Shown here one piece after another: positions 16,280 to 24,073 of a DNA stretch of 64,000 nucleotides. The DNA lies in contig QIAU01000126.1 of NCBI GenBank assembly GCA_003225055.1, positions 1 to 64,000 of the forward strand, given 5' to 3'. The position numbers and the translations under genes were made by a program. Position 1 is the stretch's first letter, and each line of letters opens with the position of its first letter. This DNA is from Acidobacteriota bacterium (GTDB lineage: Bacteria; Acidobacteriota; Terriglobia; Terriglobales; Acidobacteriaceae). The notes under the pieces were generated by a model. That model ran no database searches. It was not told where the DNA came from and saw only the letters and a program-made list of their open reading frames with translations.

Positions 16280-16845
16280 CCGACTCCCTCGCTACTCGCT
16301 ATCTCGAAGAGGCTCGTCGCCAGTTCCGTGGACACAAGCGGCTAGGCGAAGGCGCCATCGCACAACTGAAAGACGAAGAGCTCTTTGTTATCCTCGATCC
16401 GGAGGCCAACTCAGTCGCCATCATTATCAAGCATCTTGCCGGCAACATGCGCTCGCGTTTTACGGACTTTCTGACCACCGACGGCGAGAAGCCGGACCGC
16501 CACCGCGACCAGGAGTTCGAGGCGAATGCCAACACCACGCGTGCCGAGGTCATGCGCTGGTGGGAGCAGGGCTGGGCGTGTGTTCTCTCGGCCATGGAAT
16601 CTCTCGAACCCGAGGATGTGACCCGTACGGTGACCATTCGAGGTGAGGCACACACCGTCTTGCAGGCGGTCAACCGGCAGATTGCGCACTACGCTTACCA
16701 CATCGGACAAATCGTGTTTCTCGCCAAGCACCTGCGCTCCCGCGAATGGAAGTCGCTGAGTATTCCGCGCGGGAGGTCAGAAGAATTCAACCGCCAGCCC
16801 GTGACGGAACGGAAGAGAGGTCCGTCGAGTCCGCGAGGGACCTAG
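16276..16845 (+). CDS. DinB-like DUF1572 protein
   Basis: 189 residues; the start overlaps the previous stop by 4 bases (ATGA), indicating coupled translation. The LEEARRQF...LKDEEL, SVAIIIKHLAGNMRSRFTDF and RQIAHYAYHIGQIVFLAKHL segments match the DUF1572 branch of the DinB/YfiT four-helix bundle. H49-like and the H-x3-H (HYAYH) histidines are the usual metal ligands. Members include thiol-dependent and unknown-function enzymes. The arginine-rich C-terminus after position 160 is probably disordered. Confidence 0.8.
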   Translation: MTDSLATRYLEEARRQFRGHKRLGEGAIAQLKDEELFVILDPEANSVAIIIKHLAGNMRSRFTDFLTTDGEKPDRHRDQEFEANANTTRAEVMRWWEQGWACVLSAMESLEPEDVTRTVTIRGEAHTVLQAVNRQIAHYAYHIGQIVFLAKHLRSREWKSLSIPRGRSEEFNRQPVTERKRGPSSPRGT

Positions 16846-16912
16846 CCGCCGAAATGGGTGTTAGACTTAATAGTTTTGATGGTTATTATTCCCCACTCCT
16901 AAGGTGGCGTTC

Positions 16913-17965
16913 ATGCCCGATACCATGCTGGCGGTGGTCAAACCGCAAGCGAAGCCGGGAATTGAAATCCGCGACGTTGCCCTTCCCAAAATTGGCCGAA
17001 CCGACGTACTGGTCAAGGTGAAAGTTGCCTCCATCTGCGGGACCGACCTCCACATTTATAACTGGGACCGCTGGGCGCAGGGACGGATTCATCCACCATT
17101 GATTCCAGGGCACGAGTTCTGCGGCGAGGTGGTGGCTTACGGTGAGGAGGTCACCAGCGTCAAGGAAGGCAATTTCGTTTCCGCTGAGATGCACGTCGCC
17201 TGCGGCAAGTGTCTGCAGTGCCGTACCGGCGAAGCGCACATCTGCCAGTTTGTGAAAATCATCGGGGTCGATGCGGACGGGGCGTTTGCTGAGTACGTTC
17301 GTATTCCTGAGTCGAATATCTGGAAGCTTGATCCAGCAATACCGCAGGAGTACGCATCGATTTTGGATCCATTGGGGAATGCGGTGCACACAGTGCTGGC
17401 CGGCGAGATCGCGGCGAAGAGCGTGGCCATCACCGGATGCGGGCCCATCGGGCTGTTCGCCATAGCTGTGGCTCGCGCGCTGGGGGCGGCCCAAGTGTTC
17501 GCCATCGAAGTTAATGATCACCGCCGCGGCATCGCGAAACAAATGAAAGCCGACCTGGCGCTGGATCCCTCCACCCAAGATGTGCGCTCGATTCTGATGG
17601 ATCGAACCGGCGGGCTCGGCGTCGATGTGGTGTTGGAGATGGCCGGCCATCCCAACGCGATTCGAACCGCTTTCGACATCGTGCGCCGCGGCGGACGAAT
17701 TTCCCTTCTGGGCCTGACCTCCAAACCCATCTCCCTGAATTTTTCCGAAGACATCATTTTCAAAGGCCTGACCATTCAGGGGATCAACGGCCGGCGCATG
17801 TACCAGACCTGGTACCAGATGACAGCGCTGCTCAAAAGCGGCAAGCTGGATTTGCATCCCGCGATCACCGATCGCATGTCCATGACGGATTTCAGTAAAG
17901 GGATGGAGCGGCTCACGACGGGCGAGGCCAGCAAGATCCTGTTGTATCCAAACGGGGCGAAGTGA
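16913..17965 (+). CDS. tdh: L-threonine 3-dehydrogenase
   Basis: 350 residues. Oxidises L-threonine to 2-amino-3-ketobutyrate with NAD, using zinc. The ATG at 16913 is supported by AAGGTGG five bases upstream. Catalytic zinc site: SICGTDLHIYNWD with GHEFCGEV. Structural zinc cluster: CGKCLQCRTGEAHIC. Rossmann motif: GCGPIGLFAI. The kbl gene follows on the same strand about 240 bases away, so the two carry out threonine breakdown to glycine and acetyl-CoA. A 72-bp palindromic repeat lies between them. Confidence 0.95.
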   Translation: MPDTMLAVVKPQAKPGIEIRDVALPKIGRTDVLVKVKVASICGTDLHIYNWDRWAQGRIHPPLIPGHEFCGEVVAYGEEVTSVKEGNFVSAEMHVACGKCLQCRTGEAHICQFVKIIGVDADGAFAEYVRIPESNIWKLDPAIPQEYASILDPLGNAVHTVLAGEIAAKSVAITGCGPIGLFAIAVARALGAAQVFAIEVNDHRRGIAKQMKADLALDPSTQDVRSILMDRTGGLGVDVVLEMAGHPNAIRTAFDIVRRGGRISLLGLTSKPISLNFSEDIIFKGLTIQGINGRRMYQTWYQMTALLKSGKLDLHPAITDRMSMTDFSKGMERLTTGEASKILLYPNGAK

Positions 17966-17986
17966 TCCATTTGCAATTCAGGCTGG

Positions 17987-18073
17987 TGGCGCCCCTCCGT
18001 GGCTCGCACGTCTTATGAACTGCTTCCCACCCACCGCTTACGCGGTGGGCTAACGAATCCCGCCGCTCCGCGG
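17987..18073. repeat. GGGCTAACGAAT palindromic repeat, copy 1
   Basis: Runs from GGCGCCCCTCCGTGGCTC through CCCACCGC/GCGGTGGG to GGGCTAACGAAT (end 18058), then a second small hairpin (CCGCCGCTCCGCGG). Homologous to 20814-20883 and 28875-28942. Lies in the tdh-kbl gap. Confidence 0.75.
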
Positions 18074-18202
18074 CTTGACGGCGCGAGCATCCACTCTTGT
18101 GCTCGATTCATGTTCAGCGCCGGGCTTGCCCTGCTAACCCCGCATAGGTCAGCGTGGCGGTCTCCCCGGAATCGGGAGGGGAGTATTAAACTATCTCCTG
18201 TT

Positions 18203-19426
18203 ATGCCGACTTCAACTCCTACCCGCACCAATCCTCTTTCCTTTCTCACTGACCAACTGAACCACCTCAAGGCCAAGGGCACCCATTTTCGTTTGCGCGT
18301 GCTAGAAGACGAGCAGGCCCCTGGGTGCACGTTTGATGGCAAGCAGGTCATTAATCTGGCATCGAATAATTACCTCGGCCTCACCACGCATCCCAAGTTG
18401 CGCGCGGCGGCGATGGAAGCCACGCGTCGCTATGGGGTGGGGTCGGGCGCCGTGCGCACCATTGCCGGGACCATGAAAATTCACATGCAACTGGAGGAGC
18501 AAATTGCGTGCTTCAAGAATGCTGAGGCGTGCGTCGTCTTTCAATCAGGCTTTGCCGCCAATGCGGGAACCGTTTCAGCGATCCTCGGCAAAGACGATTT
18601 CATTATCTCGGATGAGTTGAATCATGCCTCGATCATCGACGGAGCCCGCCTGTCGCGGGCCAGGATTCTGGTATTCCGACATAAGGATTTGGCCCACGCC
18701 GAAGAGCATCTCGCGAGCGTCAAATCTCAGCCCGGTCGAAAGCTGGTGATCACCGACGGCGTCTTCTCCATGGATGGCGATACTGGAGCGCTACCCGGTT
18801 TGTGCGATCTCGCCGAGAAATATGGCGCCATCATGATGGTGGACGACGCCCACGCCTCCGGAGTGCTGGGCCGGAATGGCCGCGGCTCCATCGATCATTT
18901 CAAAGTGCACGGTCGCGTGGACGTTCAGGTCGGGACGCTCTCGAAGGCTATCGGCGTCCTCGGAGGATATGTGTGCGGCTCCCGTGACCTGATCGACTTC
19001 CTCTATCACAGGGCGCGTCCCTTCTTGTTCTCGACCTCGCATCCGCCGTCGGTTGCCGCGGCCTGCATCGCTGCCTTCGACGTACTCGAAAAGGAACCGG
19101 AGCGCATCGAGAAGCTTTGGGAGAACACGCGCTTCTTCAAGAAGGAACTGGGCAACCTGGGATTCAACATCGGTGGCGTGAACACGCCAGCCAGCGAAAC
19201 TCCCATTACGCCCATCATCATCGGCGATGGCAAGCTCACCATGGAATTCTCTCGCGAACTGTTTAAGGAAGGCGTGCTCGGCACGGGCATCGCATTCCCC
19301 ACGGTTCCCGAGGGTAAGGCGCGGGTGCGGACCATCATGACCGCAACGCACACGCGGGAGCAGCTTGAACAGGCTCTCGATGTGCTGAAGAAAGTTGGGA
19401 AGAGAATGGGAATTTTGCAAAACTGA
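18203..19426 (+). CDS. kbl: Glycine C-acetyltransferase (2-amino-3-ketobutyrate CoA ligase)
   Basis: 407 residues from the ATG at 18203 (MPTSTPTRTNPL); the longer upstream frame runs back into the repeat at 17987-18073. PLP-dependent enzyme that splits 2-amino-3-ketobutyrate with CoA to glycine and acetyl-CoA. Landmarks: VINLASNNYLGL, GSGAVRTIAGT, FQSGFAANAG, DELNHASIIDG, DDAHASGVLG and GTLSKAIGVLGG, whose lysine carries PLP. Length is normal. It completes the Tdh pathway. A weak Shine-Dalgarno sequence suggests read-through coupling from tdh. Confidence 0.95.
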   Translation: MPTSTPTRTNPLSFLTDQLNHLKAKGTHFRLRVLEDEQAPGCTFDGKQVINLASNNYLGLTTHPKLRAAAMEATRRYGVGSGAVRTIAGTMKIHMQLEEQIACFKNAEACVVFQSGFAANAGTVSAILGKDDFIISDELNHASIIDGARLSRARILVFRHKDLAHAEEHLASVKSQPGRKLVITDGVFSMDGDTGALPGLCDLAEKYGAIMMVDDAHASGVLGRNGRGSIDHFKVHGRVDVQVGTLSKAIGVLGGYVCGSRDLIDFLYHRARPFLFSTSHPPSVAAACIAAFDVLEKEPERIEKLWENTRFFKKELGNLGFNIGGVNTPASETPITPIIIGDGKLTMEFSRELFKEGVLGTGIAFPTVPEGKARVRTIMTATHTREQLEQALDVLKKVGKRMGILQN

Positions 19427-19502
19427 CGGGTTGTCGATTTTTGAACTGACAAATGGATTTTCGAATTCCTCAATCCAAAAATCCGCAAAGTCGAAAACCC
19501 CT

Positions 19503-20804
19503 TCATCCTTCCCGATGCACAACCTTACCGGCCACGATTGTGGATATGACTCTCCCGGTCAGCGGCCAGCCATCGAAGGGCGTGTTGCGAGATTTCGAGC
19601 GCGACTTGGCCGCGTCAAAAATCCAGCGCTTCTTGGGATCGAAAATTGTGACATCGGCAAAACTGCCACGCGCCAGGGTGCCCCGGCCGCGCAGATCCAA
19701 GACTCTGGCGGGCCCGGCGGTGAATAGCTCAACAATTCGCGCCAGTGGCAGCTTGTGATCCCGGTGCAGCTGCGTTATCGCCAGCCCCAGCGCCGTCTCC
19801 AATCCAGTTACACCGAAGGGAGCGCGCTCGAACTCCACCTGCTTTTCGTGCAGCGCGTGTGGGGCGTGGTCGGTGGCGATGGCGTCCACGGTGCCATCCG
19901 CTAATGCAACCAAAATGGCTTCGCGGTCGAACGCCGAACGCAGGGGCGGGTTCATCTTGAAATCGGTGTTGTAGTCGCCCACGTTTTCGTCGATGAGCGT
20001 GAAATGATGAGGCGTGATTTCGCAGGTCACACGCACCTTGGCGCGCTTGCCACGACGGACAGGCTTCAAGGCCTCCGCGGTGGAGAGGTGCGCGACGTGA
20101 AAGCGGCCGCCTGTCATCTGCGCTAGTTGTACATCGCGGTCAACCACTTCCGCTTCTGCGGCTACTGTCATGCCGCGCAGCCCGAGGCGGAACGATGTAG
20201 GGCCTTCGTTCATGGAACAATGGGCGGTCAAGCGCGTATCTTCCGCATGCTGGATCACCGGAAGATTCAGCTGTGCGCCCGTGCGCAACGCTTCGCGCAT
20301 GACGGCTTCATCGAGGATAGGCTTGCCGTCGTCCGTGACAGCTACTGCGCCTGCTTCTTGCAAGCTGCGAAAATCGGTCAGCACGGCACCTTTGCTGTGG
20401 TGGGTGGCGGCTGCGATTGGGAAAACATTAACCAGGGCGCCGCGCTCGGGCTGGCGGATCCAGTGTACCCATTCCGGGGAGTCAACCACGGGAGAGGTAT
20501 TCGGCATGCAGCATACCGACGTGAACCCGCCAGCAGCGGCGGCGGCGGTGCCGGTCGCGATCGTTTCCTTGTGACTCTGGCCGGGCTCGCGCAGGTGAAC
20601 ATGCAAGTCAATGAAGCCGGGAGCGACGATCAGACCGCGCGCGTCGAATTTTCCTTCGGCGTTACCCCGGATTTTGTTCGGCGGTGCAATCTCGGCCACC
20701 TGGCCATCGCGCAGCAGGAGGTCCATGGGGCCATCGATCCTGGAGGCCGGATCAATGATGTGACCGCCTCTGATCAGGAGGGAAGGTGTTTTGTTTTGCG
20801 CCAT
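19503..20804 (-). CDS. pyrC: Dihydroorotase
   Basis: 433 residues from the ATG at 20804; the longer frame to 20840 would include repeat sequence. Class I dihydroorotase of the pyrimidine pathway, closing carbamoyl-aspartate to dihydroorotate. DLHVHLREPG carries the metal-binding HxH; TGTAAAAAGGFTSVCCMPNT and ATDHAPH with the catalytic Asp are also seen. Downstream of pyrB on the same strand, with a ~70-bp palindromic repeat between them that ends 10 bases before this start. Third gene of the pyrR-pyrB-pyrC operon. Confidence 0.95.
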   Translation of the reverse strand: MAQNKTPSLLIRGGHIIDPASRIDGPMDLLLRDGQVAEIAPPNKIRGNAEGKFDARGLIVAPGFIDLHVHLREPGQSHKETIATGTAAAAAGGFTSVCCMPNTSPVVDSPEWVHWIRQPERGALVNVFPIAAATHHSKGAVLTDFRSLQEAGAVAVTDDGKPILDEAVMREALRTGAQLNLPVIQHAEDTRLTAHCSMNEGPTSFRLGLRGMTVAAEAEVVDRDVQLAQMTGGRFHVAHLSTAEALKPVRRGKRAKVRVTCEITPHHFTLIDENVGDYNTDFKMNPPLRSAFDREAILVALADGTVDAIATDHAPHALHEKQVEFERAPFGVTGLETALGLAITQLHRDHKLPLARIVELFTAGPARVLDLRGRGTLARGSFADVTIFDPKKRWIFDAAKSRSKSRNTPFDGWPLTGRVISTIVAGKVVHREG

Positions 20805-20813
20805 GATCGTCTG

Positions 20814-20883
20814 TTGCCGCCCTCTACGGAGCTGGCACATTTTTTCATACGAGACCCCGCGCCTGGGCGCGGGGCTAACGAAT
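20814..20883. repeat. GGGCTAACGAAT palindromic repeat, copy 2
   Basis: Opens with GCCGCCCTCTACGGAGCT, contains CCCCGCGC/GCGCGGGG and ends GGGCTAACGAAT. Lies in the pyrB-pyrC gap, 10 bases from the pyrC start, so it will be in the mRNA leader of pyrC. Confidence 0.8.
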
Positions 20884-20940
20884 TAGGCCCACCGAGATTG
20901 CGGTCTATCGGGGCTGGGCTGATCCGTTGAAATCCCTGGC

Positions 20941-21855
20941 CTATCTTGCCTTTCCCATTGCTCTTGCCAGGATCGCCATGCGAACCGGGACACCGTTGGC
21001 GACTTCCTGTACGATTACTGACTGCGGACAATCCGCCACGTCGCCCGTCAACTCCAGACCGCGGATGATCGGCCCCGGGTGCATAACGATGGCATCGCGC
21101 TTGGCCAGCTTGAGGCGTGCCGCAGTCATTTGATAGCGGGCGATATAGTCCTCCAGCTTTATCTTGCGGCCAGCCAGTCTTTCCTTCTGTACGCGCAACA
21201 GCATGATGACATCGGCTCCCCGAACCGCTTCTTCGAGGTGCCGAGTGAGGCGAATGCCAGGTACCAAAGTTGCCGCAACTTCCGGGACGAACTCGGGCGG
21301 GCCGCACAGCGTAACTCGTGCTCCGAACTTGCTCAGCAAGTGACAGGCGGAGCGTGCGACCCGGCTGTGATAAATATCGCCCACAATTGCTACCTGCAAA
21401 CCTTTGAAGCTCCGCTTATGTCGCAGGACGGTGTAGGCATCGAGCAGCGCCTGCGAAGGATGCTCATGCATGCCATCGCCAGCGTTGATCACCGCAATAT
21501 CGATGTTAGCCGCCATCAGATGGGGCGCGCCGGCACTCGGATGGCGGAGCACGATCGCATCGGCGCCGACCGCACGCAGGGTGTAACCCGTGTCCAGCAG
21601 CGACTCGCCCTTTTCGATGGACGAGCCGCTGGATTGAATCAACACGGTCATCGCACCCATGGACTTCGCGGCAACCTCAAAGGAGCTGCGGGTCCGAGTG
21701 GAAGGCTCGTAAAAGAGCAGTACCACGCGCTTGCCCTTGAGCAAGGCTCGCGGCTTGGCGGGATTCATGCGGCGGGCCAGCTTCAGCAGCCCGAGGATTT
21801 CAGCCGCTTCGAGATGTTCGATACCCAGTAACGAACCACGTGCAGCTTTCGTCAT
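20941..21855 (-). CDS. pyrB: Aspartate carbamoyltransferase catalytic chain
   Basis: 304 residues, normal length. Catalyses the committed step, carbamoyl phosphate plus aspartate. YEPSTRTRSSFEVA holds the carbamoyl-phosphate STRT loop; DAIVLRHPSAGAPH, GDGMHEHPSQALLDAYT and VMHPGPIIRGLEL follow. No pyrI regulatory chain is present, as in PyrR-controlled operons. pyrR precedes it by 54 bases; pyrC follows. Confidence 0.96.
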   Translation of the reverse strand: MTKAARGSLLGIEHLEAAEILGLLKLARRMNPAKPRALLKGKRVVLLFYEPSTRTRSSFEVAAKSMGAMTVLIQSSGSSIEKGESLLDTGYTLRAVGADAIVLRHPSAGAPHLMAANIDIAVINAGDGMHEHPSQALLDAYTVLRHKRSFKGLQVAIVGDIYHSRVARSACHLLSKFGARVTLCGPPEFVPEVAATLVPGIRLTRHLEEAVRGADVIMLLRVQKERLAGRKIKLEDYIARYQMTAARLKLAKRDAIVMHPGPIIRGLELTGDVADCPQSVIVQEVANGVPVRMAILARAMGKAR

Positions 21856-21909
21856 CGGTAGTCATTGGTCGTTTGGCTTTGGCTTCACGCCAACGATCCA
21901 CATCACTCT

Positions 21910-22485
21910 TCAGCTTTCGCGTTCCATGAGCATGACTTTCTCTACGTTGTCCACTTCACGGAGTCTGACCTCAATGATCTCCTTGCTGGTGGTCTGCACT
22001 GTGCGGCCGATGTAGGTTGCTTCGATGGGTAATTCGCGGTGCCCGCGATCGATCAGCACGCAGAGTTGCACTCGGCGTGGGCGTCCGTACTGAAACAGGG
22101 CATCCAGGGCTGCGCGCGCCGTGCGGCCGGTGTATAGAACATCGTCCACCAGGATGATGTTCTTGCCCACGATCGGGAAGCCCATCTCCGTCTTCTGCAC
22201 GACCGGTTTGGGACCGAGGGTGGAAAGATCGTCCCGGTACAGGGTGATGTCGAGCGTGCCGACCGGTACCGGGCCTTTCTCAATGCGCTGGACAATACCG
22301 GCTAGGCGCTGCGCGAGCGGCACCCCTCGCCGGCGCACGCCGACCAGCCCTAAGTCGCTGATTCCATTGTTCTTCTCGATAATTTCATGAGCCAGGCGGA
22401 CGAGCGTGCGCTCGATCTCCGAGGCGGACATCAACTGCCCTTTTTCGCGGACACTGGATTGGCGGCCGATGGACTTGGAAGCCAT
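21910..22485 (-). CDS. pyrR: Pyrimidine operon regulator / uracil phosphoribosyltransferase
   Basis: 191 residues from the ATG at 22485 (MASKSIGRQSS). PyrR binds UMP-loaded mRNA leaders to attenuate pyr genes and has weak UPRTase activity. IGRTVQTTSK and IILVDDVLYTGRTARAALDA (the PRPP-binding loop) identify it; VGVRRRGVPLAQRL is the N-terminal signature. The leader upstream (22486-22721) shows no clear PyrR-type anti-antiterminator (no AGAGAGGCU-like loop seen), so control may differ from the Bacillus model. A 12-bp triplicated repeat lies in that leader. Confidence 0.95.
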   Translation of the reverse strand: MASKSIGRQSSVREKGQLMSASEIERTLVRLAHEIIEKNNGISDLGLVGVRRRGVPLAQRLAGIVQRIEKGPVPVGTLDITLYRDDLSTLGPKPVVQKTEMGFPIVGKNIILVDDVLYTGRTARAALDALFQYGRPRRVQLCVLIDRGHRELPIEATYIGRTVQTTSKEIIEVRLREVDNVEKVMLMERES

Positions 22486-22524
22486 GAACGCTGCATCATA
22501 CGCGGGCTCAACCATAACTGGCAA

Positions 22525-22560
22525 GACAAGGCAGCAGACAAGGCAGCAGACAAGGCAGCA
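22525..22560. repeat. 12-bp tandem repeat x3 in the pyrR leader
   Basis: GACAAGGCAGCA occurs three times without a mismatch, 40-75 bases upstream of the pyrR start. A minus-strand frame across it (to 22431) reads LLTLLGLLLASAASAALSAA and so resembles a signal peptide, but no family was recognised. Confidence 0.75.
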
Positions 22561-22721
22561 GAAGCAGCCGAAGCCAACAGAAGCCCAAGAAGAGTCAGCA
22601 GTGCGAAATTCACAGATACGGGTGCTTCGACTCGTTTTGCGTCCTTCGTTCCGAAGCACACAATCCTGACTTGGCATGACATGTCAGCCGGACAGGACCT
22701 CGATTACTCTGCTTGGAGCAC

Positions 22722-23381
22722 TCAGCGACTCTTCCTGCCCAGCGTCACTCCTCCCAAGAGGCCACCCAGAGTGGAGAATAGGAGGAAAGAGATGAACGTC
22801 GCCACCAGGGCCAGGGCGATTACCAGCGGCAACCCTTCGGAGGACTTGAAGTACTGCAACATGGCCTGGGCCTGCGGGTCGGGATTGCGAGCTGCCGCTT
22901 GATCCAGAGCTTGAAGCATTTCCGCGTGCAAACGGGTGCCGGTGTGAAAGATGAGAATTCCGGCGCCCCGAATAACACAGAAGATGGCAAAACCGAGGCC
23001 GCCACTCACAAGTCCGAGGCGCGCTCCCATACCGGCGGTGATTGTGCTGAGTCGGCGCCGCCGATAGAGCGCCACGGACAGAAAGCCGCCAACCAGCATG
23101 CCTACACCGAACAGAGACAGAGAGAAGAGCGCCTCCAGCAAACCGGCGAACACCGCCAACGGGAACGCCTGAGACCAACTGATCCTGCCCCGCGCGCCCG
23201 GAGCGGGAAGAGCAATTTCCGAAGACCATCCGGGCGCGGCATTGATCTGTGAGTCCGGTTGCGGCAGAGAAGCAGCATCGGGAACTGCTCCGGGGACCCG
23301 AATCTGCGGCGCACCGCATTTCTTGCAGAAGGCGACACCATCCTCGACAGGCTCGCCACAACGATGGCAGGGATGTTCCAC
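22722..23381 (-). CDS. Zinc-ribbon membrane protein
   Basis: 219 residues. The N-terminal zinc ribbon CHRCGEPVEDGVAFCKKCGAP (two CxxC knuckles) is followed by a proline/alanine linker and about four transmembrane segments: FPLAVFAGLLEALFSLSLFG, VGMLVGGFLSVAL, LGLVSGGLGFAIFCVI and LVIALALVATFISFLLF. Pattern and size match acidobacterial 'zinc-ribbon domain-containing' membrane proteins of unknown function. It stands just upstream of the pyr operon, same strand, but the ~240-base gap makes co-transcription uncertain. Confidence 0.8.
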   Translation of the reverse strand: MEHPCHRCGEPVEDGVAFCKKCGAPQIRVPGAVPDAASLPQPDSQINAAPGWSSEIALPAPGARGRISWSQAFPLAVFAGLLEALFSLSLFGVGMLVGGFLSVALYRRRRLSTITAGMGARLGLVSGGLGFAIFCVIRGAGILIFHTGTRLHAEMLQALDQAAARNPDPQAQAMLQYFKSSEGLPLVIALALVATFISFLLFSTLGGLLGGVTLGRKSR

Positions 23382-23470
23382 TAACAGTTCAAATTAACGC
23401 ACCGCTTCGGGCATGCGCAAGGTCGACCAGATCGACGAGGATCGGGAGCGGCTGGCACCGGCGCTTTGGC

Positions 23471-24073
23471 TTAGATCATGTTGTCCTTGCTACGAAGCTG
23501 CACGCGTACCAAGGCAAACTTGGTTTTCTTGCCCTCAGGTTTAATGGCGACGATGCGCTGATTCTCCTTCAGGCCGACCTTCAGTTCGGTAGTCCTGCCG
23601 TCGCTCTCGTTGTCGCATGTCAGTTCATGCGATTCCTTCGCGGGATTATCGTGATGAACCGAGACATGTCCACCGGCCTGCCAGGAGCTTTTGCAGTCCA
23701 GCACCTTGCCATATTTCTTGAGCTCGGTGGTGTAGAAGCCAATGAGTTTTTCCGGCGGGTCGTCGGAATCGAACTCCTGGGCCACGACTCTGAGGCCAAA
23801 TACTGAACTGGAGATGTTTACGTTGGCGCTCTTGTCCTCGCCTTTCGATTCCTCCTGGGCGGGCCGTGCACCCGGGTAGACCGGCAAGCCGATGTCCTTG
23901 ACATCCGCTTCCTTGCTGACGTGAATGCCGCCGAAGGGCGTCTCGATGTCCACCTTCTTGTCGCTTTCGTCAGCGTTTTTCTTAACATTCACGCTGCACG
24001 CCGCCAGCAAGACGAGGCTGAAGCAAGCTGCAGCCAGCAGTGAACTAGTGCACAGAGCTTTGGAGCTGGACAT
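23471..24073 (-). CDS. Putative lipoprotein
   Basis: 200 residues. Signal peptide ending in LLAAC (lipobox, Cys near residue 26), then charged sequence with GLPVYPGARP and FDSDDPPEKLIGFYTTELKK, a pattern seen in secreted acidobacterial proteins. Function unknown. Its start overlaps the 3' end of the glycosidase gene by 29 bases on the same strand, so the two are likely co-transcribed. Confidence 0.75.
   Translation of the reverse strand: MSSSKALCTSSLLAAACFSLVLLAACSVNVKKNADESDKKVDIETPFGGIHVSKEADVKDIGLPVYPGARPAQEESKGEDKSANVNISSSVFGLRVVAQEFDSDDPPEKLIGFYTTELKKYGKVLDCKSSWQAGGHVSVHHDNPAKESHELTCDNESDGRTTELKVGLKENQRIVAIKPEGKKTKFALVRVQLRSKDNMI

Noticed and set aside
22431-22682. Minus-strand ORF with a signal-peptide-like LLTLLGLLLASAASAALSAA stretch upstream of pyrR
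   Set aside because: It is created by the 12-bp tandem repeat, overlaps the pyrR start, and has no recognisable family.
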